Assembly: GCF_030247195.1 (NCBI RefSeq)
Contig: NC_080670.1
Coordinates: forward strand, 155,446,580-155,510,579
Reading direction: 5' to 3'
Source of the DNA: Topomyia yanbarensis
Taxonomy: Eukaryota > Arthropoda > Insecta > Diptera > Culicidae
DNA: 64,000 nt
The notes under the pieces were generated by a model. The model did no database searches. It saw nothing but the letters and a program-made list of their open reading frames with translations, and was not told the origin of the DNA. This document shows positions 12,263 to 61,612 of the stretch, piece after piece; the stretch's first letter is position 1, and every line of letters begins with the position of its first letter. A program made the translations under genes and the position numbers.

Positions 12263-12790
12263 TCACAAGGTGGCAGATAAAATGGCTGCCGTCGTTTCTG
12301 CTTCTTCTTTTTATTTCATCGTCAAAATCAAAACATTGCATTGGCGCGCAAGACAAAATCGTTTGTAACTGAAATGTCTTATCTCAGATTTCTTAGAAAT
12401 TGTATCACTGTATGTAAGCATGTTAGCACATACAGATGAACAGATTTTCTTCACGGAATTTTGATTCGTTTGGGAAATTTGTACCTTTTCATTTTTCAAA
12501 AGAAATGAAACACGTGGTACAAAAACCAATCAGCTGATTGCTGAACGATACGCTTGTGTGCGTGTATTCTATCGGTATAGTCCGTTCTAGCCGCACACAG
12601 ATGCTGAACTTAGCCCGAACATAACCGAACCTTTGTTGTGATTTTGGCATCGCTTCACCTTAAGCAGCGTTTTTGTGCAAGATGCAAAAAAAACATGAAG
12701 TACTATATACCTACGAAGTCCATAAAGGCGCATACTCGCGATTAACGTTAGAGTACAGGGGAGAAATCCCGGGAGCAGCTCTACACTTTT

Positions 12791-12896
12791 TTGTTTTGAT
12801 TATAGAGGTTTTAACCGCAAAGTCATTCGTCTCTTTTTAGGTTGCAGATGAGCTGCGTACAAGACAACCGATTTACCAACTGCGCTATATCTGCCC
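12791..12896 (-). mobile_element. Truncated Feilai-type tRNA SINE
   Basis: On the minus strand it reads ATAGCGCAGTTGGTAAATCG (A box), GCAGCTCATC, and ends AAAACCTCTATAATC. The B-box segment present in the other two copies of the window is missing, so this copy has an internal deletion. Confidence 0.7.
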
Positions 12897-13273
12897 TAAG
12901 CTCTACACTTAGATGTTGATACAACCGCATTTTCTCGTAAGTGATGACTGATGAGTGAAATTTAAAAAAATAAGCATGGAAAAGGCTTAACAATATTTTT
13001 TATTCTATTCCTTGAAAGTTTGAAAACGATCGGTTGAATGAGTGAATTTTGACGAACCTTTCCTTGTGACGCAGTTTGATTGCGTACCAAGTTGCGTACA
13101 CACTTTACTCCCTTCTCTCTTTGCTTTCTTTCCTAAATGAATTGGGGAAATCTTTTAAAATACATTTTATTGACAGAGTACTATGATTCATACAATTATG
13201 CTAAAAACCGTTTATGTCACAGCACACCTACATCACATCCTAACACAACACAATAACGAAATGCTTCTACGTA

Positions 13274-13463
13274 ACGACGCTGAATCCCTCTGGATAAAGG
13301 TACGTCATCTCTATCGTTTGTTACCATTTATCTGTCAGTGTCATTCCAATCTTCGGATCGAATGACAGGTCTCGTGCTAGATTGAAATGATAATTACTGA
13401 AAGATAAATAGTAAACAAACGATAAAGATGGCGAATCTATATCCAGAGTAATTCAGCGTCTTT
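13274..13463. mobile_element. Palindromic MITE, copy 1 (GACGCTGAAT ends)
   Basis: Left end GACGCTGAATCCCTCTGG, right end ending ATTCAGCGTC. Both arms carry TATCGTTTGTTTACC-like and GTGTCATTCCAATC-like blocks in inverted order, so the whole 190 bp folds back. A related copy is at 25006-25256. This copy sits just downstream of the receptor stop codon. Confidence 0.75.
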
Positions 13464-13607
13464 ACTTTTCCGAACTATGGTGTAAATCAGATGCCCGACT
13501 CTACTTAATCACAATCACTCGAAAAAAGCAATTCGTAGCTGACACATTGCAAACCTCAATTTCACGAGTCCTTGAGCCGCCCAACACGAACTCTACCGGG
13601 TTCCGTA

Positions 13608-50663
<37,056 letters not shown>

Positions 50664-51191
50664 TGTTTACTTGTCCCAGCCGGTCCGGCACATGTACGAT
50701 ATTATGCTGTACAACAATGTCCGCCACTTAAGCATGCCGTGATATTTGTTCATATTTGTGTCATAATTATTGTTTCGGTGACTGTTGTCTGTTCATAGCT
50801 TGCTTTGCATTTAATTGGGATATATTTGGTTATTATAACAATAGTATAATATTAAGTATAGGTATCAAGAGCCATTTAACATATTTGAATCAATTCAACC
50901 TTTAAAATTACACCAGTTCGGTTTATGGGCTCAATATAATACATACTTACAAATATATTTTGGTTATGTTTTTGACGACCGGAATAAAATTTGTATTTGG
51001 CAATGTTTGATTTTTAGCTTTTTAAGGGGTTCAGGAATCAGAACATTTCGGCTCAAATGGCACGTTCCCCGTATGTAATCTGGGATGTATCCTCATAATT
51101 TCTCTAATCGGATGGAAAGAAGAAAGAGGAGGGAGGAACTAGATTTGGAGGAGAAGTAAAAACAACAACATAAAGACTAATAGCAAGTAAG
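50664..51191. other. Sequence immediately upstream of the receptor start codon
   Basis: Candidate 5' UTR or first intron region of mGluR. A stop codon lies in frame just above the ATG. I could not identify a TATA box, initiator or upstream untranslated exon with confidence. Confidence 0.4.
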
Positions 51192-51195
51192 TTAA

Positions 51196-52281
51196 CCGTT
51201 ATGTGTCCGACGCGGTACCCGGGTACCTTTTTAGGTTTCAATTAATGAAATTGCCATGTTTTATCCATAGCTGGAAATTAAAACTTTGTGACAACTTAGA
51301 ACTTTACTAAGTCAAGCTTTTGGGTTAATAATATTGTTGATATAGTAAGGGGGAGTGAGGAGGGCTTCCTGATTTTTTTTTGCTTCGTAACAGGTCGACG
51401 TTGGTACCCGGGTACCCACAAAACTGACATGCCAATAACTAAGGTAATTTCAAACCGATTTTGATACTTTTAGGTGTTTTGGATTCAGGAACTCATCCAC
51501 TTTTAGACTTGGTAAAAATGAATCGAGTAACTTCATTCGGTTCCGGGGAATCCGGATTTCCGGAAGCATGTTCCAGTGCTGGGATACTATTTGTGAATTT
51601 CAATGGATTCTGGATCAAGCGAAAGAGGTTCAGGAAATCTTCCTGAAACCGGCGGACACGGATACGGCTGCTAAATAGTCAGACCGAGACCGTCGTGATG
51701 ATCAACAATCATCTGACGAATAGCAACAATGACTCCAACAATGACGTTGACGGTTTGACGAATGGTGCTCGTAAATATTACAAAGACATTCGTATATAGC
51801 AGCGAACAATTCCAACATGGGTATCAAAATTGTTGGAATTGCATCATTAGGTTGCATCTCGTGGTTTTGGAACCATTTGGTGATTTGACCCCGGAACGGA
51901 CATTCCGGAGTAGGTTCCCGTGAGGCCGTGAGTGACCATTCCATTCCAATTCTATTTTTCAAATTACCATAGGGTCCCGTAACAATACATAACACACTTC
52001 CGAGAAAATTTGAAGAGTTTTGATACTCATATTACTAGGACATTATTAAAATTCACAAATACCCTAGTACTGGAACATTACTCCGGAAAATCTGGATTAC
52101 CAAGAACCAGATCCATTCATCCGGTTCAATTTTACCGAATCAAATAGTGGACGAGTTCTCGAATCCAACACATCTGTCCAAATCGGTTAAAGGAAGCCAT
52201 AGTTATGAGCATTTCAATTTGTGGGTACCCTGGTACCCTCGTTGGCCTGTTAAAGGTGTTTTTGTTTTGGACACATAACGG
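51196..52281. mobile_element. TTAA-flanked element with CCGTTATGTGTCC ends (piggyBac-like)
   Basis: TTAA at 51192-51195 and 52282-52285. Left CCGTTATGTGTCC, right GGACACATAACGG, exact inverted 13-mers. Both halves contain GGTACCCGGGTACC-type palindromes (51216, 51402, 52227). About 1.09 kb, no transposase. The centre (51600-51815) is an inverted homologue of 35820-36060. Confidence 0.8.
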
Positions 52282-52328
52282 TTAAATTCACAAGTAGCTC
52301 AATCGTAAAAGCGTGAAAGCCTATAGCT

Positions 52329-52590
52329 CTTAGGGACTATTAATAAATCACATAACGCGTTCATGGGGGAGGGGGTACGAAAAGTTGTGACATATGGGGG
52401 AGGGGGAGTAAGTTAGATCGTTACGTAACATGTTTTTACTGAACAAAAATTGTTCTTTTCGAAGCATTTGTTACGTAATAGGGGGGGGGGGGGGGGTATA
52501 GAGTAATTTGTGACAATTTGTTACATGGGAGGAGTGGGGAATCAATTTTGGGCAATTTTCGCGTTACGCAATTTATGAATGGTCCCTTAT
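52329..52590. mobile_element. MITE, family D complete copy
   Basis: Left TAGGGACTATTAATAAATCA then CATAACGCG; right CGCGTTACGCAATTTATGAA then TGGTCCC. Interior is G-rich with a G run of about 16 at 52482-52497. Other copies: 34157 (partial) and 60403. It abuts the 3' end of the LOA element. Confidence 0.75.
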
Positions 52591-52609
52591 TGGATAAGCA
52601 ACTTTAGTA

Positions 52610-55600
52610 TGGCATTGAGTTTCAGTCGTCCAAACACGGTGAGGTTTATGTAAGGACAGCAGAAAACTCGAAATCGCATTGCGCTACTGCTGGGCAGTAG
52701 CAAATGATATGAGGTTGCGTAGTCGGATTCACAAAGATCACATGAAAATGACTCAGCGAGCTGAATAGTTGCCGTGCGTGATAATTGAGTTTGCAGTTGC
52801 CGGTTAAAGTCCTGGTCAGCATGCCGCAGTGGTGCTTCGAAAAATGTAGTAGGTAGATTTTTTGAAATAATACGGCGCGGTTGTTCCAGGAACGCCCTTG
52901 TTTGGCGACACGTTTGTAGTTTTCTCCAATAATTGCGGTGCTCGGACGAAGTCCAGGACCGAATTTTCCTCTTATTTAACGTGTCGAAATTGGAATGGCG
53001 AGCTCAGGACCAACGAAGTCAACCGCTGCATCTGCCCTGGCCAATTCGTTAGCCCATTCATTTCCAGTATTGTTGCTGCTCCGGGCACCCAGACAAAGTA
53101 GATAGTGTTGACAATGCTTAGTTCTTCGACTCGGGTTCGGCATGCGATCACTAGCTTGGATCGTGGTTTCTCCAAGCTAAGGGCCTTGATTGCAGCTTGA
53201 TTGTCAGAGCAGAAGTTTATAACTGCATCAGACAAGCTCTGTTGAAAGCCGACTGTACCCAGCAAATAATCGCTAAGATTTCTGCTTGGAATATAGCACA
53301 GTATTTACCCAGCGAGTGAGACTGTTCCACTCTCATTTCACAATAGTAGACACCAGCACCAGCACGCCCTCCGTCAAAGAGCCGTCAGTGTAACAGGGCT
53401 CTTGCGTTAGTTGGTCTCTCCATATAGTCAGACAACCACACCTCTCGAGAAGCAATCTGCATATGAATGTAATATCGCTGGGAGCAAGAATTTCTTCTCC
53501 CCATGTATCCCTTTGTAACCATAGCAAGATCAACATGGTTACTGCTCCAAAAATCAGTAACCTGTAGTCTGTATGTACATGGGAGTACTTCTTGTTTAAG
53601 ATGTATGTGTAATGGTTTGATATTTAGAAGGGTCTCAAGGGCAGCAGTCGGAGTCGTCGTGAAAGCTCCAATCAACGCTATGAGCACCATTCTTTGCAGA
53701 TGGTTTAGCTTCGACTGAACTGTCACCACCTCTCTCATTTGCCTCAAACAAGGCATCCGTATGATAGTATTGGACGTACAATTGTCGTATAGTGTAGATC
53801 CAATAGATGTAGATATTTCGTCTTCACTGCCCGTAGGCCATGTACGCTTTCTTGATTCTGAACTCAACGTAAGCAGGCCAGTTCAGTTTGAAATCCAATA
53901 TAACTCTTTGATATGCACACTCTGTAACTCAGAAACAAAGAACTGCAAGTACGAACCTTAGTTGTTATTCGATTCTTCGTGAAAAGAACCTTTGAAGTTT
54001 TGTTTGGGTTAACTGATAATTGAACTTGTCGACACAATTTATCGACAGCTTGTTTCATTAAGTCAAAGATTGTTTCGATGCAAAGTTCAATAGTTACAAA
54101 TCGTCGGCAAACCCGTAAGTTGGATTTTTTTATTTCGATTGTAGAGGTTTTAACCTTAGGATCATTCGTCTCTTCGGGTTAGAAAAATCTCCTAAGAAAA
54201 ATCTCTAACCTTTTGTACGGGGTTGGGACTCAAAACCAGGTGAGCTACGTACAAGGCAATCGATTTACCAACTACGCTATGCCCACCCCCGTCCGGTTGG
54301 GAGTCTAAGCTTATTAAGTTTCCTCAATAAGCCGTCGGCAATCATGTTCCATAACAAAGGTGACAGATCGCCATCCTGAGGACAGCGTTGATCCAACCCG
54401 AAATATATTGAGATACTCCATGACCGCTCGTCGCTTCCAGAATCCTGGAACTAAGCATTTTTTTACTGTGTTCGTATTCAGTATCTCGTTAGCAAACCAG
54501 AGCATCTGTGCTTGGCTGGACACCACTCGGGACCAATCCAGTTGTTTTAGTCATTCACATAACTTGTGTGAACGGTTTGGATTTTAGATCTAACTGGTGC
54601 TAATTTGATGTCAGCTTGGATTGTTTGTCGAACTGATAGCAATTTATTTCTCGCCATCATTTTGGGATAAACCCGCTAACAAAACTGGTAAGCATAATAT
54701 TTTTCAAGATATGTTCGAGAATATGAAATCCCTTTTGTAGCAGCATGGAATAAATCCATCTTTTCCGGTCGATTTACATGGAACAAAGCTGTCAACTGCC
54801 CACTTTACCGATTCAGTAGTAGCAAATGTGCGTGCTAACGCCCACGAGTCCGAAGAGACAAGTAAGAACATCTGTTCCATAAACACCATCTCTGGTTTAA
54901 GGGAGTTCATCTGAAAATCTTTCGTTTTTGAGAGAATTTTATTCAACCTACAATCCTCGTTCAAACTAGAAAATTAGTGCATAGGTTTTGCCAGCCAGCC
55001 CGCTCTACAGATCTAAGCAATTTATTTTATGCACTACGAGCTGACATGAAAGCCCTGGAGTCACGCTGACGCCGGTTACAAGTTCTTATCGTATCTTTCT
55101 TCATTCCTTCAAGCTCAGCCTTCCATCAAAGGGTACCCTTAGTCGATCTAGCTGCACGAGCGAACAAGCTTCTTCGCAGGATGCTACTATGAACGAGTTT
55201 GTTGTATCCACGACGTCATCCAAGTCATCTAGTTGACTAATTGTTGGAAAATATCCATGACATTTAGTCGCCAAGTTTCCCAAAAAGAGGTTCAAGTTTG
55301 TAGATTTAGGATTACGATATGTCACCTCATTTGGTGTGACATCAAGACGATCGAAAAAAAAATTATTTATTATCAGATAGAGACGGTTCAGTTTCATTTG
55401 GAACCTGCCGTTTTGTCCAGCTCATGCGAAACTCTTTCAGAGCAAAGTTTTATGTCCTCTCTTCCAGACCTCGCAAAAGTTGGTCAGTTTCCTACATTCA
55501 GAATATGTAGATTTGTACTACTTATATATTCCATCAGATCAGAGCTTCTCAGATTGGTATCAGAATTGCCAAAATGATGTGATGAGCATTTGCATCACTG

Positions 55601-55900
55601 CCCATAATGATCCGAAGCCCATTTCTGCTACAATATGATACAACGCCTTTGAAATGATCAGAAGGTGAATACTCATTATGCGACATTTATGGCGAACAAT
55701 ATATGTACTTTTTTCTTATGTTACCAACAGTCAGCGTAACTGTGACAGTACAGATATCGCGAGTTGTGAGTTTCGATGACGCGTGTGGCATGTCAATAGC
55801 CCTATTTGCAATAATACATGAACGAGTCATGCCTGTCTTGTTGTAAGCAATGAAGGCAATGTTTGGTAACTATTCAATAAAGAAGTTTCCTTAATAAATT
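52610..55900 (-). pseudogene. LOA-clade non-LTR retrotransposon, nearly full ORF2 but broken
   Basis: Minus strand, reading 5' to 3'. Endonuclease: NKTGMTRSCIIANRAIDMPH near 55830, IMGSDANAHH near 55595, RYRNPKSTNLNLFLGNL near 55300. RT: ESVKWAVDSFVPCKSTGKDG near 54810, then after the SINE gap VNPNKTSKVLFTK near 53990 and LQRMVLIALIGAFTTTPTAA near 53670. RNase H: CYTDGSLTEG near 53390, FCSDNQAAIKAL near 53210, YFVWVPGA near 53100. C-terminal zinc knuckle FSCDLCESDYATSYH near 52720. Many frameshifts and stops. RNase H after RT and the tail fit LOA. Confidence 0.82.
54126..54290 (-). mobile_element. Feilai-type SINE inserted in the LOA element
   Basis: The minus strand reads GGGGGTGGGCATAGCGTAG (A box TAGCGTAGTTGGTAAATCG), then ACGTAGCTCACCTGG, a B-box-like segment, an AACCCGAAGAG block and AACCTCTACAATC at the 3' end. 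Same family as 62909-63076. It interrupts the RT of the LOA copy and is therefore younger. Confidence 0.85.
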
Positions 55901-55993
55901 GCATTTCATTAACCAATGCTATGGAAGCTCTACGTTCCCACATAAGTCGACATAGATTCATAGTTGCTGTTCGTTTATGCTGGAAATTGATTT

Positions 55994-56885
55994 GTGTTAC
56001 TCAAACCATTTATAATTATAAACCTTTACATTATCTATTTTCAACGTTGGGTTATAAACGTATATAGCAAACTATACCGGGTTCAAATGAGACACGATCA
56101 TAATTTGTTTCCCACGATTTGCGAAGAAACAGCGGTCCCATATGTGTCAGAGATTCGCATAACTCAGCAAGCACAAAACTCATTATGCTCCATGAGCGAC
56201 TGGCATATATTAGACCCTCCAGCCATTAAGTCCTCGGCACCTCGATTTAGGGACATCTGTTGTCAGTGGTCTTCTTCGATACGGGAACAGGAACTCAGTG
56301 GATCAAATCTTGGATGAAACATTTAAACCCGCCGGATGTCACACGGCATCTAGACAGGTTCATCGGTATTGATCTGTACTGATGATTATAACCAAGCAAA
56401 ACTTCACCGATCTTCCACCCGCCGAAAATTTCAGCAAAACCCCAACCAACAAAAATCCTCACTAAAAAAAGGTGTGGAGAGCGCACAGTCCGCTGCAGGC
56501 TTCGTACTGGAAAGTGTGCTACTATCAATGCTCCGTTCGCGATTGAAAATATTTTAAATTCTCTCAACAATTTACCAAGATCAGGGTTACCTGTTTGGTG
56601 AATTTTCACTACCCTTGGTGGAGAAAAATTTAGGTAAAAACTAATTTTGCCCCCACTAAGGAGAAAAATGTTTAAAACCACCTTTGCGCGTTAGGGGCAC
56701 AAAACATATAACTAAAAAAGTTATGGAGGTGCATCTCGAGATCCTCTCATCACAATCCGACTCAGTGACAGGACTAAGCTCGCGCCGGATTGATACTAGC
56801 TCCAAAAAACGAAAACAAAATTGTGTTTCTGAGCAAACCCCTGTTTTTTCCATTACCTTTTATTCAATTTCATAGCCATATCTAC
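55994..56885. other. Unassigned stretch between LOA and mariner remnants
   Basis: Overlapping 60-130-codon open frames on both strands without recognisable domains. Possibly the ORF1 side of the LOA element or other retroelement debris. Confidence 0.35.
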
Positions 56886-57765
56886 ACATACCTTCCTCTT
56901 AACACTGCTCATAAGATCTTGTACAACTCTTGGGGCAACTTGTTTTTGTTTGGAAATCAACTTTTTCATCATATCTGCTTCACATTTCACTTCCTTATGA
57001 TGCTTCCGGAGTGCCTGATTCATGATGGCCCATTATTTCTTAATTGGCCGTCTTTTACCACTCCAGAACATTCTCGACTAACGGCACGAGGGTAAATTCG
57101 ACCAGGAAAACGCAAGACCATCGTGAGACCTTACTAAAGGAAGTTGACGCTTTTGAAGGCCATCATTCAGGTACTCCTGCTAATTAACCGTTTAGTTTGT
57201 CACGTGCGGGGCTCTGCTTTCCGCACGAGCAAATCGCTTGCCAAATAAGGTACTTTTTGACAAACTTAAACACCTTTTTCTTTCTAATTTCCTCAGAAAC
57301 GTCGAACTTATGACGAGCAGTAAAAAAGGAAAGCTGTCGTAAATTTGCTTTCACATAAGTCTCTTTATCCATGACGAGACAATGTGGTTTCGTCAACAGC
57401 TGAGTGTAGAGTTTCCGCGCACGTGATGCTCACGCGCTGTATTCTGTCAATCATCGCGATTCGGCGCCTTTTGGACTTTATATATGCGTTTGTTAAATTT
57501 TGCACCCAAGTCTTGCTTGAGTGCAGTTTTTTCGACACGTCTCTCACTGAACTATTGAGATTGCTCTTGGAAGCTTTGATTACCCACTTATGACCCTTCA
57601 CACTATACGGAGATCCATTTTCCATACCTGCGCAAAATTCGTATACGCCGCTGATATTCTTCTGTCTACATTTACGCAACGGTTGCACAATTACTAGTGA
57701 AACTTCAAAATTAATGCAAACAATACACATTGAACTAATACCACACAAAATTTCAAAAGAAAATA
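56885..57765 (-). pseudogene. Mariner (ITmD37E-like) transposase, nearly full-length remnant
   Basis: Minus strand: SSVRDVSKKLHSSKTWVQN (second helix-turn-helix), KPHCLVMDKETYVKANLRQL (first catalytic Asp), EEIRKKKVFKFVKKYLIWQA and ICSCGKQS, then in shifted frames RPIKK and WAIMNQALRKHHKEVK (the region of the final Glu and C-terminus). Several frameshifts. Matches the mosquito ITmD37E family by motif memory. Confidence 0.78.
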
Positions 57766-60402
57766 CCTAATGGAAAATGGTTACAGCAATTTTATAGTGT
57801 TGTTGATTCCACACATCCTTTAATCAACTAATATAACTATAGGTACTCTAGCATCCACCGTAACTAATTTCATACGACTTTAATGAATAACTCTGTAACT
57901 ACAGATACTTTGAAAAGGAAGCAAATTAATGGCAATTAGTGCAGCCTGCCTGGCTAACTATTTTTAATATATGTAGTTCAGTTTTTCACAACTTTGCTTG
58001 AAATTGTGCATCCTAAAACTATACTTCAGCGTTCTCTCGTGCACATCACATGCAACCGAATTAAAAACTGAAAATTTATTAACAGTTTCTTTTGCAACAC
58101 TTTCCCTATTACTTTTTTTGTCACGAATTTCGAACTTTTTGTCATTCATCCAACTCCGTTCAGTAGACGGGGGAAAATAACTAATTGCACCAGTTTGAGC
58201 AGCAGATTCGCCACAGACAAATAGATGTAATGAAATAAAACTCATAAATTTGCTAAAGTTACCACAATGGGTGAAATTTGTGGAGAGGGGGGAGGATACG
58301 CCATTACAACTGCAAGTTACTTCGAAAATAAACCTTTTAAAATCAAGTCAAAACTATGAACTTAAATTACATGTTTCGAATAAAATCCAAATTAGGTAAG
58401 AATTCTCCTTGTAATAAGTAATAAGCGATGGTGGCGAATAGTAATCGTTTGAAAAAAAAATCAAAATAACTTTGGAGGATAGATCCAAGTGAAAAACATT
58501 GGTTTGCATAAACGAATCAAACGAAATATATAGTTATCGCCGCCTTCTTTAGGGAGGGTGAAAGTAGTTATTTTGTTAGGGGAAACTTTCCCACTGCGAC
58601 CACTATTCAGATTATTTTTTGTGTCTAAATTGTTTATAAACACTGAACTGATTTAATATCCTAATAACCCTTATTTTACGAAAATAAGGTCTACATCTAA
58701 GACTCGACCTTGCACTTTCACAAGACATACAGCACAACTAAATAAGCTAAACGCGGAATATCCGAAATAATTCATTTGCTCATGATTTTCATTTGTTTGA
58801 ACATTATTTGTTTAACAAAAGTTTGGTTCTTTTAATTGAAAGATCGCGTTAACTAGCGACTCACTTGTTTTGCTATGCTCATTATGGCAATGCCGAAAGA
58901 GGGTTACATGCAAAGAAGAAAGAACAAAAAATCACTTTCAACACCGCCGAGGTTGAAATTAATTTATTTGAAAGTGTTTGATGCTCTTTGCAGTCCGAAT
59001 CCGCTTCGCGTGTTGGGCAGGGTATGTGCACCTTTGAGCATCTCAGATACTTGAAAAATACGATTCACTTTGGATAAACTCTATAACAACAGTTAAAAAA
59101 TCTTTCGTGCTAAGTCTCACTATTGTTTTTCTATGTGTTTTGTCCTTAAATTGAAATTACTCAAATTAAAGGTTTTAGGCACTTTTGAGTGTTATCCAGC
59201 AGTAAATTTGCTTTATTTTTAATTCAATGGTGTATTCAAATCTAAAAACTGTTTGCTCGTTTCATACTGAAAGTTGAGTTATTAAAAGAATTGGGGCAAA
59301 ACCAGTTGACAAGATTCGTACGATCATTCTTACTATCTGCAATCGATTCCCTGAAGTATTTTATGAAAGAAATATTTTTAATCTACCGCATTCAGTCAAT
59401 TTTAGAAGTCCCACCTAAGTTACAAGAAAAGTGGGGTAATACGGGAAAACAAGTTTCGTGCGGTCTTCCTAATTACCTTTAATCGATTCTCTGATCTTTT
59501 CTACAAGCAATATTAGCCGCGCCCAGCTTTCTTCCGAGTCTTAAGAATTAACTCAAATAAAACAGGGAATTAAGGCAGGCGAGCATGATAGCGAAACCTG
59601 CGGTCAGTATGAATACTAAAAATTACATAAAAACATGCTTCTTGGTAATGTTCATCCCGCCTCCATAGAAAAGTCGCGTTTTTTATGCATAGTTTCCCAC
59701 TGTGTGGGTTGCAGAGAAATGCAAATGAATATGCGTGCATTGTACTTTATTTCTCAATCGATTTACGCTATTGAGTAAGAATACTACATGATAATAGGAA
59801 CTGGGATGAATTTAGTAACAACTCCCCTATATCGCGGTGAGCCGTCAGCCGAACATAGAAGCGTGACGAAATGATAACTAATGTTCGAATAATAAAATTT
59901 TCTACATTTCCACCAGAGGGCACTCCCAACCGTTGCGTTGCTACTTTGAGAATAGGATATACCCGCAACTAAAAAGCTATTTTGCCTGTTCTAGATTCTG
60001 ATCCTGTGCTCTACCCAAAAATCCTGCCCTTGAGTGATTGCATTAACGCGGCTACATGGGTTAGTTTGTGGCATTGTTCTAGCTGGTCCCGTTGTGCTCA
60101 AAAAATTAAGCAGTTTACCAGAACGTTAGTCCATCGAACCGTTGAGATTTTTGAACACATTTCTACAATTCACATAGGGTATATTATCATCGTACCCATT
60201 TGAAGTCCTGTATTAAAACACCATCTTTATTTGCGTAACGTATTTGCTCAAATGGTAAGATGGAAATTGCAGCATTCGATGCGAGTTTTTACTTCGCACA
60301 AACACGAGTATTATAATATATATTCAGGCTATTTTTGTTATTATAACACTTTAATAGGAACGAAGTTGAACGAGATTGGAATGAATGTGTCCTCTCTAAT
60401 AG
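57766..60402. other. AT-rich 5' flank, nothing recognised
   Basis: Short ORFs only; no protein motif, RNA gene or clear inverted repeat. 58260-58600 has some purine-rich runs. Confidence 0.5.
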
Positions 60403-60601
60403 AGGATTATTCATAAAGTACGTAACGCAAAAATACCCCTCCCTCCCTCTGTAAAGAATTTCTCCATTCCCCGTTTCCTAGTACGTAACTGATTCTTGAT
60501 AAAAAAAATCGTTACGTAACGTTCTAGACTACTCCTCCTTTCCCATATGTCATACTGTCATCACCCTTTAAAAATTACATAATTTATTAATGGTCCCTAG
60601 A
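60403..60601. mobile_element. MITE, family D copy 3
   Basis: Left GGATTATTCATAAAGTACG then TAACGC; right ACATAATTTATTAATGGTC then CCTAGA. The centre has ATCGTTACGTAACGTTC, shared with 52329-52590. About 200 bp. Confidence 0.72.
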
Positions 60602-60950
60602 GTCAAAATACACATATAATCTAGATAATAATATTCCACAATTAATTGAGGGGAGAGCTTCTCTTATCATTGACTGTTTAGTCTCATCGCGCCGAATTAT
60701 TTACCATATGACGTTCGCATTCAATGTTTTCAACAAAAATATTCCACACCCATTCGAGAGAGAAGTGAATCAAATGTAGCCTTTGATTCGCTATCAGCAT
60801 TACACGACGATCCTGACGGAATTAACATTGCTTACTATCAACACCCTGTATACCAGCAGTTGATTGCATTGAATATATGATACCAATAATACAGCTCACG
60901 TTACCGTTCAGGAGCTGTATTGCAACCAAAAACTGTTGTAGTATCAATCA

Positions 60951-61612
60951 GTAGGGGAAAGTGAGGCAATATCGCCAAGAGGGGCGAGTCGAGTTTTTAC
61001 TTACTACCGATAGGAAGAAATTTGGGATTATTTTTTGGTTTTGATAGATATATTATCATTTGACCTTAGAGTGCTCAATTCTGCATGCATCGAAGTACGC
61101 CCTTTTCGAATGTTAAGCAGCAGTATCCAACTTTAAGGTTGCACAGAGAATGCGCAAAATTCGCAAACGAAAAAAGCAGTTTTTTCCACACCGTATGTCA
61201 GATCTTCATAAAAATCAATCAGCAGTACTGTAACAACATTCTACATACGCTGATTGATTTTTATGAAGATCTGACATACGGTGTGGAAAAAAACTGCTTT
61301 TTTCGTTTGCGAACCTTAATCGTTAATAAGTCTTTAATAGTGGGTTGGATTGTATTGCAGTCTTCGATAAATTTGTTCAGCATAACCTTAAAAGCTTAAT
61401 TCTTTCCTAGGGCCGAGTGCTGATGTTTTCAGCGACCTCTAGTGGCGATTTTGTGAGCTGCGAGTGTTTTCCCATACATTTTGGCCAAAAATCCCATACA
61501 AACTTTAAGCTCTTTGAGGGAGGGGTTAATCGATTTCGCTCAAATTATGAGGGGTGTTTTTTCATATAAATCATTTTCACCCTAGTGCTCACTTCCCCCT
61601 ACAACATTTTTA
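60951..61612. mobile_element. Inverted-repeat element with GTAGGGGAAAGTGAG ends
   Basis: Left GTAGGGGAAAGTGAGGCA; reverse complement of the right end reads GTAGGGGGAAGTGAGCACT. About 660 bp. It contains the long hairpin at 61160-61313. No protein coding content of known type. Confidence 0.5.
61160..61313. repeat. Near-perfect long hairpin (64/65-nt arms)
   Basis: Arm 61160-61223 is the reverse complement of 61249-61313 with a single one-base length difference in a T run; the loop is 25 nt. Outside the arms, pairing ends abruptly. The transcript would fold into an almost perfect duplex of about 64 bp. Could be a hairpin-RNA locus or a recent foldback duplication. Confidence 0.9.
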
